Both the position numbers and the translations under genes were made by a program. From positions 1,185,501-1,249,500 of the forward strand of contig NC_064012.1 of assembly GCF_932276165.1 (NCBI RefSeq): a stretch of DNA of 64,000 nt, in the 5' to 3' direction. This document shows, one piece after another, positions 10,524 through 22,117 of the stretch (position 1 is the first letter of the stretch; every line of letters starts with the position of its first letter). The DNA is from Plutella xylostella. Lineage: Eukaryota > Arthropoda > Insecta > Lepidoptera > Plutellidae. The notes under the pieces were generated by a model. It did not search any database and was not told the origin of the DNA. It worked only from the letters and a program-made list of their open reading frames with translations.

Positions 10524-10871
10524 TAGCCTATAGTGGCTGGGTGAGGAAGGCCGAGGACAATGTTGTGGGTTCCTTAGGAGAGACCTATGTCCAGATTGCC
10601 CTAGTTATTTAGTAGTATTACAGGTGGGCTGATGATAATGAAATCAGCTTGGCAAATTATGGAGTATTACATGAAACTCGTCGGGAGGACGACAAAGGCG
10701 GTCACAGAATGGTGGCCTAGAGACGGACGAAGAGCGGTTGGCAGACCACCTGCTAGATGGTCCGATGACATCTGCAAGGGTGCAGGGAAGCAGTGGACCA
10801 GAGCGGCACAGGACCGGAAGAATTGGCGTACAAATAAGGAGGCCTATACCCAACAGTGGGCGATAGAAGGC
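10524..10871 (+). mobile_element. Two LINE 3' tails in tandem (5'-truncated)
   Basis: The first tail (about 10524-10645) has AGGAAGGCCGAGGACAATGTT and ends GGGCTGATGATAATG. The second (about 10646-10871) still encodes the end of a reverse-transcriptase polyprotein: GRPPARWSDDI, WTRAAQDRKNWR and AYTQQW, then a stop. It ends GGAGGCCTATACCCAACAG...GGCTGATGATG, the common 3' end of lepidopteran RTE/Jockey-type LINEs. Both are 5' truncated, as expected from target-primed reverse transcription. Related tails occur at 14938-14990, 43800-43855, 54540-54785 and 55785-55850. Confidence 0.75.
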
Positions 10872-10979
<108 letters not shown>

Positions 10980-11093
10980 CATGAAATTTATATTATAATA
11001 TCCCTTTTCACCTAGAATTATAGGTAGGTACTTATATTGTTTTGCGAAAATAAAACGACTGATTTCGTCAAAAAACGATAAGTCACACCAATT

Positions 11094-11099
11094 TTTATT
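11094..11099 (-). terminator. Candidate catalase poly(A) signal
   Basis: AATAAA on the minus strand lies about 320 nt past the catalase stop codon. No better signal is seen nearer the stop. Its use would place the MITE at 11298-11398 within the 3' UTR. Confidence 0.4.
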
Positions 11100-11297
11100 A
11101 TTGTACTCTTTACGTGCGTTTGTATCAATATACAAATATATATATTAACTTGCATAAAATTCAAAGCATTGGTGATAAAAATGTACTTATAAAGTCCAAA
11201 TAACATTTCAGTCAAATGCAATATAGTGATTAAATATCATACACATCTACGATAATAATAAAGTATAACATACAATAGCACCCTACCTTAACCATTA

Positions 11298-11398
11298 GGC
11301 CGACCGCGCACTATGCAGCCCAGGCAGCCCACAACACATAATTTGTGAAACATGTTTTACTGGCTGTCGAGCCACGGCTGCCTAGTGCGCGGGGGCCC
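11298..11398. mobile_element. Harbinger-like MITE in the catalase 3' UTR
   Basis: The inverted ends GGCCGACCGCGCACTA and GGGCCCCCGCGCACTA enclose about 100 bp and are flanked by TTA at 11295-11297 and 11399-11401. The length and three-base duplication fit a PIF/Harbinger MITE. It lies 17 bp from the catalase stop codon. Confidence 0.7.
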
Positions 11399-11415
11399 TT
11401 AAAACGAATGTGAAA

Positions 11416-14400
11416 TTACAAGTTAGCGTGATACTTCTTGTAGGGCGCGAGTCCGGCGGCGAGCGCGGCGCCGAGCTCGGGGTGCACCTGCGAGAACATG
11501 GCCACGGCGCGCTGCTGCAGGAAGCCGGCCGCGTCCTTCAGGTGGTCCACCAGGTTCTCTGCGAGCCGGGTCCGCGCCGCCGCGTCCAGCGTGCGAGTGT
11601 AGAACAGCGTGGCCTGCGCGAAGTTGTCCTCCGTCTGGCCGCTGTCGTAGCGGTCCACGTCCCCGGACACGCTAGCACGCGGCTGCAGGCGCGCCGCCCG
11701 CGGACACTCCTGCGGCCCCGAGAACGAGTTGGGGAAGTAGTTGGGGCAGCCCTCCTGGTTGTCGGTGATGTTCTGCGGCCCGTCGCGCTGGTAGTGGCTC
11801 ACGCGCGCGCGGTACGGGCAGTTCACCGGGATCTGCAGGAAGTTGGCGCCGAGGCGGTGCCGGTGCGTGTCGCTGTACGAGAACAGCCGCCCCTGCAGCA
11901 TCTTGTCGGGCGAGGGCTCGATGCCCGGCACCAGGTTGGCGGGGCTGAACGCGATCTGCTCCACCTCCGCGAAGTAGTTGCGAGGGTTGCGGTCCAGCAC
12001 CAGCCGCCCCACCGGGATCAGCGGGTAGTCCTGGTGCGACCACACTTTGGTGAGGTCGAACGGGTTGAACTTGCAGCTCTCAGCCTCGGCCATGGTCATG
12101 ACCTGCAGGTAGAAGGTCCAGGAGGGGAACTCGCCGCGCGCGATGGCGTTGTACAGGTCCCGGATGGAGTAGTCGGGGTCGGAGGCCGACAGCTCGGCGG
12201 CGCGCGCGGCCGGCAGGTTGCGGATGCCCTGGTCCGTCTTGTAGTGGAACTTGGCCCAGTACGCCACGCCCTGCGCGTTCACCAGCTTGAAGGTGTGCGA
12301 GCCGTAGCCGTTCATGTGCCGGTAGCCGTCGGGCAGGCCGCGGTCCGCGAACAGGAATAGCACCTGGTGCACGGACTCGGGCCGCAGCGTCAGGAAGTCC
12401 CAGAACATGTCAGGGTCTTTCAGATGCGTGGCGGGGTTGCGCTTCTGCGTGTGGATGAAGCTGGGGAACAGCGTGGGGTCGCGGATGAAGAAGATGGGCG
12501 TGTTGTTGCCGACGATGTCCCAGTTGCCGTCCTCGGTGTAGAACTTGACCGCGAAGCCGCGCGGGTCGCGCACGGTGTCGGCGGACCCGCTCTCGCCGCC
12601 CACGGTGGAGAAGCGGACGGCGATGGGGGTGCGCTTGCCCACGGTGTCGAACACCTTGGCGGCGCAGTACTTGCTGACGTCATGCGTCACCTCGAAGTAG
12701 CCGAAGGCGCCGGCGCCCTTGGCGTGCACCACGCGCTCGGGGATGCGCTCGCGGTCGAAGGCCGACATCTCGTCCAGGAAGTTCACATCCTGCAGCAGCG
12801 ACGGGCCGTTCTTGCCCACGGTCTGGATGGCGGTCTTGATGCCCACCGGAGCCCCAGTCTTCGTCGTGATCACTCCCGGGGAGCCCTGCAATTCAAACAG
12901 AATATTGATTTGAGATATAGGAGGAAAAGCAGTTCACATTTCGAGTTCTTAGTTTCAATTAGACAAAATATATGAGTGCTATAACAAAATATATAAGGAC
13001 GGAAAATTATCTCGGTTTCCGTGTAACGTTAGCTGGAGATGGTACTCGTATTTACGCAGTTGTATTCTAATTGCTACTGGCAAGAATAATATGGGTAGAA
13101 GCTAGATAGAAATACATAATTAACATCAATCTTCACATCCACATATTTGTCACTCTGATCATAAAATAATACGTCTCTTTATAATTATTTTAAATATCGT
13201 TATACCTATATAGATACGTGAGTATAATTACCAATGTAATATAGGTATAATACACGTAAGTAAATTTTGCAAATATGTATTAGGTGTACCTACCTAATAC
13301 GGATGTATCCAACAATAAACTTTACGGATACTTACAATAGGGAATATGCAAGAAGTTCAAATAAAGGTCAAATATTATTTATAATAAACTTTGTTATTTC
13401 ATAACTACGAATCCATCAATATTTTTGATTATAATTTATATTTGAGCAAGTAAATGAAGTTGAAAAGTACAAAAAAACTTCGGTAAATTCTAACTTCAGA
13501 GAAACGTCACCCATTTTCTTGGGGCGGATGTGACGTCAAAATCCTTTATATATCAATCTCAGAATAATAACTTCTTTGCGTTTACGGCGGAAGTTAAATA
13601 AATGTAAAGTGTAAACAAAGAAATGTTAATGTCACCGAGTGTTTGTGATGCTCGTTGTGATCAGATACGATGGATCACATAAAAATTCTTCCAATAGATC
13701 CTAGCCTCCTATAACCTCTCCACTTCTTGTTTGATATGCTTGTTTGTTTGCAAAGTTTAGGACTTTTTATATTTTTTGTTGGTAGTGTATGGGCTGCCAC
13801 TAGTTGTTCTTTTGTAATGAGGCGTAAACAGCCATTCGCTAGTCAACGAGCCACTCAAATATGCTCCATATTGCAACACAATAAAATTAAATTTGTATTG
13901 TAAGTATTATGACATGAGCATGACACAAGTTGCTCTTTCTACTTTTAGGTTATAATGGCAGTCGTTAGTATATTTCAAAAGTTGATATTTTTTTCTAAAT
14001 TAAGTTATGGAAGAATTCTCGTAATCAGAAGAACTGGACACATTAAATTTATTACGCAGTATGAACGAGTAAACTGCGCCAGGCCAGCTGCGGAAAAGTT
14101 TTTATTATAAATAAAAGATAATATGTATGTTATACGTTATTATTTTTGTAGAATTAAATTCGGGGATAATCATGTAGCATGTGAAAGAAAACATCGTGAG
14201 GAAACCTCAATATTTAGATTAAGCATATTTAGATATGTGAACCCACCAATCCGCAGTGGACCAGCGTGGTGGGAAATGGTCCAAGCTTAGGAAGGGGGTT
14301 CAGACCTTTGAGATATGCACAATGGTTCCATTCAAGAGAGCCAGGTGCAGGTTCTTACACCCCCACAGGTAATAGAATAGAATGACCCACTAACCCTAGC

Positions 14401-17400
14401 CTCTCTTACTGAGAACCAAAGTTACAGTAAGTACTTACATACAATACAAATATTACTTTATATTCATATTGCCATGATAGCGTAATATTGTGTACAAAGG
14501 TCCTCTGGTTTGCGCGCTCCCATTTCAAAACAGCCACTGGTCACACTTTATTACCATTACAAAACAGCCACTGATCACACTTTATACACTTCCTTTTTCG
14601 TTTGTTACCATGACAACATTGGTTTGTTGAAAATACAAAAGTACTCTGTGATTACTTGATTAGGTAAAAAATCTATGCCGACTGACGGGAATCATTATTC
14701 TGAGCCGTAAAATTAAAAGATTATGACGTCACACCAGCCCGCCATCTTGACGGGAATTTCAAAGTGGTCGTGATGGTTTTAATTTTTTAACTTTCTTTAA
14801 AATACCTTAAATTACTTATTTTGGCGTTGAATTTTTTTTTACTATAATAAAGTGATGTAAAACTATCCAATAAAAGTATTTAAAAAATTTATGCATATTC
14901 CCTATTGAATTTTAGTTAAGTATGGTGAGTTTTCTGAACAAATGAGGAGGCCTATACCCAAAATGTGGGCAATAGAAGGCTGATGATGATGAGTTTTCTG
15001 AATATATCTCTTGGCTTTATATTTCATACACATAATAATGAATGTAATGTGTATGAATATTATATCCATAATGGCCTACGCAGACCGCATCATTTTAAAA
15101 CATACCATAGGCTTTATACGCACTGTCAATTCAAACCATGTTGTGAATTTAATTGATTATAATACAATTTCAAAAAACAATCGTCTATATGAAGTACACA
15201 TACAAAAGTATAATCATGTCTTTTTTCTATCACGATTTATAAACGATAAACTGGAAAGTTAAATTGGTCTTCATTTATTGGATAGTGCATTATGTTATGA
15301 AGGTCACCCACAGATCAATATTAGCAGGGACAAACACATTATAAGCTGTGTTTGTACTACCCAATACCTACACACAGGACATGTACATTATAATGCAAGT
15401 CAATACGTCCAGGTGAAAAAAACATCGAGAGTACACCTGCACATTATGATTATGCTTTTATAGATTGTGTAAACTAAGTGCATTGAACTCATCCCAAAAC
15501 GGCGATATTATGACTCGCGACCTAACGTGAGTGCAAATGTACAGCGAAAAGCAAGTGGAACGCTAGCGAGTCACTTCTAAGGCCTGGGTCTCCTATTTAC
15601 GCCGTAGTTCGCGTCCAGCGTCACGCCGTAGGCCGCGTCACGATGCTCACTATAGAAATGTACTGATGCGGTCTCCCTCACACGCCGACGTTGGCGCGTA
15701 GATGTAGTGAGCATCGTGACGCGGCCAACGGCGAGACGCTGGACGCGATCTACGGCGCGTAATAGGAGACCCGGGCTTGAGCAATACAGTCGTGAGCATA
15801 TTGATGGATGAAGTCCAGTACCAGTACACACTACTCGTACGGTAGGTTCATTACATAATGTCATTAAACTCGTTTGTAAATGAGTGTAAATATGTAAGTG
15901 GAGCACTCCAAGCCACCGATATCGATAGTGTTGTTTGTTGATCCAATCTTTATACAATGTATAATTCCTACTATAACTGGTGCTAACATTTCGATACTAC
16001 CTACTTCATTTAGCATAATTATTATAATACATAGAAGTGGTAACCTCTGTTTGTCAAGACTCCTTATTGTTTTAAATGTAGGAAGGTACCACATACTAAG
16101 CATGACTTGCAACTTGCAACTTTACGAAGACAGATATATGTAATATGTACTAATTGTTTATTTTTTGGTTAAAGGTGCCAATCGACTACAAGAGGTAGCA
16201 GCAGAGGAAGAGGACGTGTTGAGTACTTATTTTAATAGAATAGAATAGAATAGAAATCATTTATTTGACACACAGCAAAAAAAATGAAAAAACAAAAATA
16301 CAGTAAATTTCAAACACAGCTAAGTACTTATACATATATAAAAAACTTAAGTAATAATTAAATCAAACAAAAAAAATATATGTACCAGTACAAAACATTG
16401 GACAATATGCTGCGTGTCAAAAAGGCACATCCACTCAGCTATTGCTGCGCCTTAGAGGAACTCGAAGGACACAGCACTGGTGTTTCAGTGGATGCCCAGC
16501 GTGACGCACGAAACAAATACAAATAATATTGACAAAAAAACAGTTATTGCGCGAGCGACGGCGCAGCGTGATCACGTGTACTCCTGAAAACGGGATTTTG
16601 GCAGCCATGTGTATAAAAAATGTTTTCACTTGACATGACTAATAAGTTAGTACACTTTATAGCCCCATCCACACGCTTGGCAAACAATGGCAAACAGCCA
16701 ACAGCAAACACGGACGTGTGGATGGGTGTTTGTCGTTGTTTGCCTGTTTGTGTTGTGTTGGGTAGTGTTCGGCATCGGTGTCGGTTTTTCTTGCCAGATC
16801 AAAGGATGTTTGGCAAACAGTTTGCTACGTATCCACACGTCTGGCAGCGGTCAGTATGCGCGCTAGCATTGCGGGAGGCGGAAGGATGGGGCTTATAACT
16901 CCAATGGATGACAAAGAGTTGTAGAACTTGAAAGTGAGTTCTACGTTCTACGTGAGTAAAATTTTGACATTGTGATTTTATTGCCATAACTTATAAATCT
17001 TATAATATGGAGACGAATGTTCTAATGTACTTCTTGTTTTAAAGTTATTCTTCAGTAGGTACCTATTCTATATTAACTTTTTGTACCATTACAGCATAAT
17101 GAGGAAGATTCTGAGTCATTGCTGCATGTTCCGGACATAATAACATGAGTAATTATTTTATTGTATTGTGTATATGTGTACAGTAACGCAAGTACCTACT
17201 ACCAGTAGATAGTACTTAAGAATTAAGGATGCTGTTTCGACATGCCTGATATTTTATTTGCCAGTTAAGAGTGCAAGTGAATCGCGCGAGACGCAATAGA
17301 TTTTTTTGGTGTCTGATTGGTTAGGCATATCTATTTTTTATATGATAAACTGACCAATAAATGAAAAAAAAACATTACATTTTCATAGAATATAATTATT

Positions 17401-19224
17401 TCAGGGAAAATATTATTTATTTCTCTGTGAATGGTCTTATCACTCTTTTATCTGGCATTCTTGCTTGGTTAATAATTACGAAATATCAGTTTTTATCTTA
17501 TCTAAACCATTAGAAGTAAGTTAGGTGTCAATATCATACAAAAATACAAATACAACCTTTGTGTGATTGCTAAAATGATAATTTAATTATTAGGTAGGTA
17601 CTTCAATTTATTTATGTACCTACCACAGTCTTCACATATGGTTTTCATAAAAGTAGCAAGTCACATTTACATGAATATTATATGCCTACCTGTATTTAGC
17701 ACTTCATTGTTTTGATCATATTACTGGAAAGGAACTCAACAAATAATTGGTATATTATTAAATACACTGAGGAGTGACCACTGACCACATGAATTTTGCA
17801 ATAATCCTAACTATAATATTATAAATGCGAAAGTAACTGTGTCTGTCTGTTACTCTTTCACGCCAAAACTACTGAACGGATTTGGGTGAAATTTGGTATA
17901 GATATGGTCTAGACCTAGAGTCTAGACCCTGAGAAAGAACATAGGCTACTTTTTATCCCGGAAATCCCACGGGAAAACTTTATAAGGCGAAGCAAAGCTC
18001 GCGGGAACAGCTAGTGTTGTATAAAATAAATAATCTCACTTGCACCTCAATCACAAGGGTCACTTGGAAGGTCAATCCCAAATTAATTCGCAGTGCAAAA
18101 TAATTACATTACACTTGATAATTATAGAATATAAACAAAACACAAGATATCAACTTGTGGGAAGACAATAAAAATATGAACTTTGTAACATGCATTGAAA
18201 TGCTACGAGTTCAAAGGTTGTGTTAAAGCTACGCTACAACTAAGTACAGTAAATACTACACTGTAATTAATAAAATGTGCATTGTGAGTATAGTGATATT
18301 GAAGGCAAAATAGAGGGAAAACGTAGTAGAGGAAGACCAAGTAAAGAAGTGGTTGTACCAAGTGATGAAAGAACTGGCTTGAGACAGACTGTGGTATTGG
18401 GCACTCTACTGACTAGAGCTCCCAGGATAAGTAGAGGAATTTCTATATATTGAATCCAAGAAGAAACATTATATAAAATGCCATGCCATGCCATTCTCTT
18501 ATACTTTGATCTTATTTATTTCATACTATAAAGAAGAATGATTCAATAAATAATTTCCCTGCTCAATAGTACAAGGCTTTATTATAGTGTTAGTGTGAAA
18601 ATTATTACCTTATAAATATACACCTGTAATGTAATGTATACCTATAAGTATATAGTTTTATTTATGTACATCTATGTAGCTATGGAAAACTTATACAGTG
18701 ACCATGACCAGAAATGGTACATAATTATAATTTCTATAGCTTTAATTGCAATGCAGTTGTTTTAAGTATCTATTCAATGCATGCCATGAAAAAGTGGTCA
18801 GACAAGTGCTGAAGCGAGTTATCACTGAACATGTTCCAACTATCATATGTGGTAATGATAATTCTAGAAACTATTGACAATATTATCATTTTGCTGAGTA
18901 ATACTATCCAGGCTAGTAAAGAGTATTGACATAGTACCTAAGTATAACTGATAAAAGAATAAATATACTATATACTAATACTATGATACATAATATACAC
19001 TAAATAAATAAAGAGACACAGAGTGAACTGAAGAGAGACTCAAGAGCAATTACTGTAATCAACTAATGATGGTGTAATATTTATAGAGGTCAGAAAGTAT
19101 CAGAGAGTCTAAAACTTAGGTTATAAATTACAAAACTGTTGATATTAGAATTAAATATGGTGCTCACCGCCACAGATTTCTTGTAGTTGACCAGTTGGTC
19201 GCTGGCCGGATCCCTGGCAGCCAT
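11416..19224 (-). CDS. Cat: Catalase, two coding exons, 508 residues
   Basis: Catalase is a haem enzyme that splits hydrogen peroxide into water and oxygen, mainly in peroxisomes. Coding exon 1 is 19168-19224 (19 codons, MAARDPASDQLVNYKKSVA) with a GTGAGC donor. Exon 2 is 11416-12885 (489 codons and TAA) after a TTTGAATTGCAG acceptor, joined in phase 0. The distal haem histidine is in VVHAKGAGAFGYFE (about residue 73). The conserved asparagine is in IVGNNTPIFFIRDP (about 146). The proximal tyrosine ligand is in RLFSYSDTHRHRLG (about 356). The C-terminus HANL resembles the KANL peroxisomal signal of vertebrate catalase. The length equals the usual 505-527 residues. The exon is strongly GC-rich at third positions. 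The 6.3 kb intron is crowded with mobile elements. Confidence 0.95.
14170..14382 (+). mobile_element. 5'-truncated SINE copy
   Basis: From AAAACATCGTGAGGAAACC to the (AATAG)n tail this follows the full SINE at 32395-32730 closely, including CCCACCA.CCGCAGTGGACC and GAGAGCCAGGTGCAGGT. The tRNA-like head is missing. Confidence 0.85.
14938..14990 (+). mobile_element. Short LINE 3' tail
   Basis: GAGGAGGCCTATACCC...GGGCAATAGAAGGCTGATGATGATG matches the last 50 bp of the LINE at 10646-10871. Confidence 0.8.
15581..15777. mobile_element. MITE with about 70-bp inverted repeats
   Basis: The left end GGCCTGGGTCTCCTATT... and the right end, read inward AGCCCGGGTCTCCTATT..., stay complementary for about 70 bp up to GCGTCACGATGCTCACTA. 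This leaves a loop of about 45 bp. The arms are GC-rich unlike the surrounding intron. No clear target duplication is seen. Confidence 0.8.
16234..16400 (-). mobile_element. LINE 3' end fragment with (TTCTA)n tail
   Basis: The stretch begins with (AATAG)n and then AAATCATTTATTTGACAC, a pattern shared with 51435-51530 and 62105-62300. Read on the minus strand it looks like the AT-rich 3' end of a LINE. No coding sequence remains. Confidence 0.45.
16661..16892. mobile_element. MITE, AGCCCCATCC ends
   Basis: AGCCCCATCC at 16661 and its complement GGATGGGGCT ending at 16892 bound 232 bp. Subterminal CACACG/TGGCAAACA motifs recur inside. The flanks are TTTAT and TATAA, compatible with a short A/T duplication. 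Confidence 0.65.
17805..18014 (+). mobile_element. Short non-autonomous Helitron, second copy
   Basis: The 210-bp element starts TC, ends CTAG, and lies between A and T. It matches the copy at 351-553 except for small changes, including a local duplication of GGTCTAGACC near 17905-17930. Confidence 0.8.
18270..18440 (+). mobile_element. LINE 3' fragment in the catalase intron
   Basis: One frame reads IEGKIEGKRSRGRPSKEV, resembling the GKRGRGRPRK end of LINE reverse-transcriptase polyproteins. It is short and decayed. Confidence 0.4.
19168..19224 (-). CDS. Cat: Catalase coding exon 1
   Basis: Nineteen codons from ATG at 19222-19224 to a GTGAGC donor at 19162-19167. The sequence RDPASDQLVNYKK is the known start of insect catalases. 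The reading frame stays open into the intron (STIFNS...), but exon 2 begins with GSPGVITTK, the normal continuation, which decides the splice. Confidence 0.9.
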
Positions 19225-19323
19225 CGTATCAGAAGCACAGGAACTTATTCGTTTTAAAACCCGAGCGACACACTCTTTGCGACCACCAGTCACAAATAAC
19301 AATGTCGGCGGCTCGGACCTCCC

Positions 19324-19329
19324 TTTATA
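19324..19329 (-). promoter_or_regulatory. Catalase TATA-like box
   Basis: CTATAAAGGG on the minus strand lies 100 nt upstream of the catalase ATG. A start about 30 nt downstream would give a 5' UTR of roughly 70 nt. Confidence 0.5.
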
Positions 19330-19332
19330 GAC

Positions 19333-19360
19333 TTTGCGCGATAAACAACTATCGCGCAAA
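19333..19360. promoter_or_regulatory. Inverted repeat upstream of catalase TATA
   Basis: TTTGCGCGATA (19333-19343) and its exact complement (19350-19360) are separated by AACAAC, directly upstream of the TATA-like box. It could be a dimeric factor site. The halves resemble DREF-type TATCG motifs, but this is inference. Confidence 0.55.
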
Positions 19361-19654
19361 ACGAGTCGAGAGCCGGCGCTCCAGCCGCGGCCAGTGAACA
19401 AGTTCACACTGTTTGAGAAGCCCGCCTTTACACAAACAAACATTCGCGTTTACGCACTCTGATCTCACATTCTTTGAGTGCAACTCTGTATTCGCTAATG
19501 TGCTCTGTATGATAATAATACTTTACTTTGCTAATTTTTTTATTTTATTGTAAAGTGTTGTAAAGTTTATCTTGTTTTGGTAGTATTTTTCACGTAAATT
19601 AGCTTTTTGACGTACAAGTACAAAAATCAACAAAAATCTAAGACAAAGAGGGTG

Positions 19655-19700
19655 ATATCTATGACGTCACAGACTAGAAAAGTGATGACGTGACAGAGGT
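19655..19700. promoter_or_regulatory. CRE-like sites upstream of catalase
   Basis: ATGACGTCACAG (with the palindrome TGACGTCA) and a half-like TGATGACGTGACAG occur about 440-470 bp upstream of the catalase start. This fits bZIP (CREB/ATF) binding; use is unproven. Confidence 0.35.
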
Positions 19701-19907
19701 AGCGTGCGTCGTAAACTCGTAATAATTATTCTGAGGAACCAACGGACGGAAATCGTATGAAAGATCAAAACATTTATTTATTTGTATTTCCATTAAAAAC
19801 AATGATTACGATCTACAGAGAGTCTTCAGGCAGGCAAAAAAAAAAGAGCAGAAAATTTAAATTTCCTATGTTCCTTTTTTACAGAAAAATATAGTTAGTA
19901 GGTTCAT

Positions 19908-19982
19908 TGTTACCCAAGGGGTGAAAGCCGCTTATTTAGTCCCCGAAGTGGGGTTCAGCCCGAGGGACTTATAAGGAGTTCA
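19908..19982 (+). repeat. Short dispersed repeat (CCAAGGGGTGAAAG family)
   Basis: CCCAAGGGGTGAAAGCCGC and CTTATTTAGTCCCCGAAGTG are repeated with few changes at 26449-26520. The family is unknown. Confidence 0.6.
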
Positions 19983-20099
19983 AAACAAAAACAAAAAAAC
20001 GGAAATTTTGCAGGTTTTGTAGGTAAGTACCTACCTATTGTAATCGCATAATTGACACTTCGGATTAGTTAAGTAAAACCGGCCAAGTGCGAGCAGTAG

Positions 20100-20630
20100 C
20101 AGCAAATAGTTAAATCAACCTATCCCAAAAACTATAAGAGATACTTTGATCAAACCAAAAATCGTTGAAAGAGTTAATTAGCATGCATCACCTCTATTTT
20201 TTTTAGAATTTTATACCCCGTAGTTATAAAAATAGAGGGGGGGGGACATACTTTTTACGACTTTGAGAGCTGATATCTCAAAAACCGTTCACTTTAAGAA
20301 AAATGTTTTTTAGAAAACTTTATATCATTTTAAAAGACCTTTCCATTGATACCCCACACGGGTATGTACATCGAAAAAAAAAATTTCATCCCTCAGTTAC
20401 ATGTATGGGGGGCCCCACCCCCAATTCTTTTTTTTACTATTTAGTGTCATATTTTTGTAGCGGTTCATACAACACATATTCCCATCAAATTTCATCACTG
20501 TAGTACTTATAGTTTCCGAGTAAATCGGCTGTGACAGACGGACAGACGGACAGACGGACAGACGGACATGACGAAACTATAAGGGTTCCGTTTTTGCCAT
20601 TTTGGCTACGGAACCCTAAAAACTAATTTT
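20100..20630 (+). repeat. Dispersed repeat, copy 2 (GGTTCCGT...GGAACC family)
   Basis: It contains GATATCTCAAAAACCG, the (GACGGACA)n tract at 20535-20570, and an end with AGGGTTCCGTTTTTGCC...TACGGAACCCTAAAA. It is followed by a second short GGTTCCGC...GGAACC unit at 20632-20660. It matches the copy at 6885-7349 in reverse. It is non-coding and very common in moth genomes. Confidence 0.75.
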
Positions 20631-20660
20631 TAGGGTTCCGCACGTCTACTAGGAACCATT

Positions 20661-21937
20661 ATATAAATGGTTACACACAAGGTACTTATTTGACATAACC
20701 GGTGGTCGGTAATCAAACCAGCTCAATGCACTCAGAAAAAAAGAGCGTGTCGGACACGCACAGGAAAGGGTTCCGTAGCGATAAGAAAAAAAAAACATAC
20801 CTAGGTAGTTACACAATTATTTATTTGACTCAGGTACATTGTATACCTATACCTAGGTACCTAGACCTAGTTACCTACGTCACCTACGTGTCCAATTCGA
20901 TTATATAACATAAAAACTAGGTCTAGGTTAATCACGCGACTAATTACCTAGGTAGGTATTAGGTTTATCCACCTGGTGCACAGTTAAAAACGGATTTAAT
21001 TAATTATCATCGATTTAAGTATAGAAAACGTATTAATTCTTAATTAGCATTATTGGGTAAAATCGGGATAGGTACCTACAAATAGGTATACACTTAATTA
21101 TATTATGTCAGAATATTATGTCCATCGCATCGCAGTCGACAATGACGTGGTTAGAGGTAGGTATGACACGTATGACATGTGAAAGGTCAGTAGGGCAGAC
21201 TAGTCTGTATGTGTGTGTGTACCTAGACTTGACTAGATTGGCTAGGTGTGTCGATCAATACCTAGGTAGGTAAAAATCGAATTCAAAAAATATGAATAAG
21301 TACCTAGATAGGTTACCTATGCCATCCGTATCCCGATTCCTGATGTAGGCACTAACCAGGTGTTAATTAGGTAAGTAAGTTGTAAGTACCTTACTTAATA
21401 GTTATTCTTTAAGCTCACAATTTCCTGCAAATCGCTAGATTATAGGTAAGGTACCTACCTGCGCCAAAGATGGCCCTATTCCTAATATCTAATACTACCT
21501 TCAAAATTTCATACTTCTAAAATATATTTTGTACTTAAATTTGTTCGGTTAGTGCTATTATACAAAACTGCAACCTCACATCAATATCTTTTAAGTGGTT
21601 GACAGTTCGCCACTCACGTCGCAAATTGCCTACGATTTACAATATCATGTTTACAAACTTTTTAATACCTAGTTATTTCTTTAAAAAACCAACTGTTTCC
21701 GTTTTTTTATACGGTAACAAACAGACTTTCTTAGGTTCAAGGGCATTCCAAAAAAGCTAAGTATTGTTCGTATTCTCTGTTGAATTTCATTTAATTTAAG
21801 TAGTTCTCATCGCTGTGAAAAGTTCCTATGAAGGCCCACCACACGCGTTGCCAAGATGGCCCGGGCCTTATAGGACTATACAATTATCATAGTTTCTTAG
21901 GCGCACGTACCTTACAACAAAATACCTACTACTCGTA
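20661..21937. other. Intergenic DNA, no gene seen
   Basis: AT-rich, with many TACCTAGGTA-type runs (20800-20960, 21240-21460) and a short TG run at 21206. No exon is recognised. Confidence 0.45.
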
Positions 21938-21940
21938 TAA

Positions 21941-22066
21941 GGCCGTGTACGCACCGCGAATATTTTTCCGCGCGTTAGTTCGCCTGTTGATTTTTTTCCG
22001 CAAGTGCGGATACTCCTAATTTCCTATAGTATTCGATGGAAATATATTCGCGGTGCGGACACGGCC
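21941..22066. mobile_element. Harbinger-like MITE, TAA target duplication
   Basis: GGCCGTGTACGCACCGCGAA at the left and, inverted, GGCCGTGTCCGCACCGCGAA at the right enclose 126 bp. TAA is duplicated on both sides (21938-21940 and 22067-22069). Confidence 0.85.
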
Positions 22067-22117
22067 TAAAGACCTTTTTGTTTGCTGTCAATATTTATGA
22101 ATTTTTTTAGCTACTTA

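Larger units (their letters stand above)
12886..19167 (-). other. Catalase intron, 6.3 kb, rich in mobile elements
   Basis: Bounded by GTGAGC and CAG on the minus strand. It holds a truncated SINE, a LINE tail, two MITEs, a LINE 3' fragment, a Helitron and a second LINE fragment (listed separately). Two CRE-like palindromes (TGACGTCA) lie at about 13531 and 14724. The rest shows no coding capacity. Confidence 0.85.

Noticed and set aside
11410..12360. 316-codon plus-strand frame opposite catalase (and 12367-12975)
   Set aside because: They are Arg/Val/His-rich mirrors of GC-rich catalase codons with no domain. The minus strand is the real gene.
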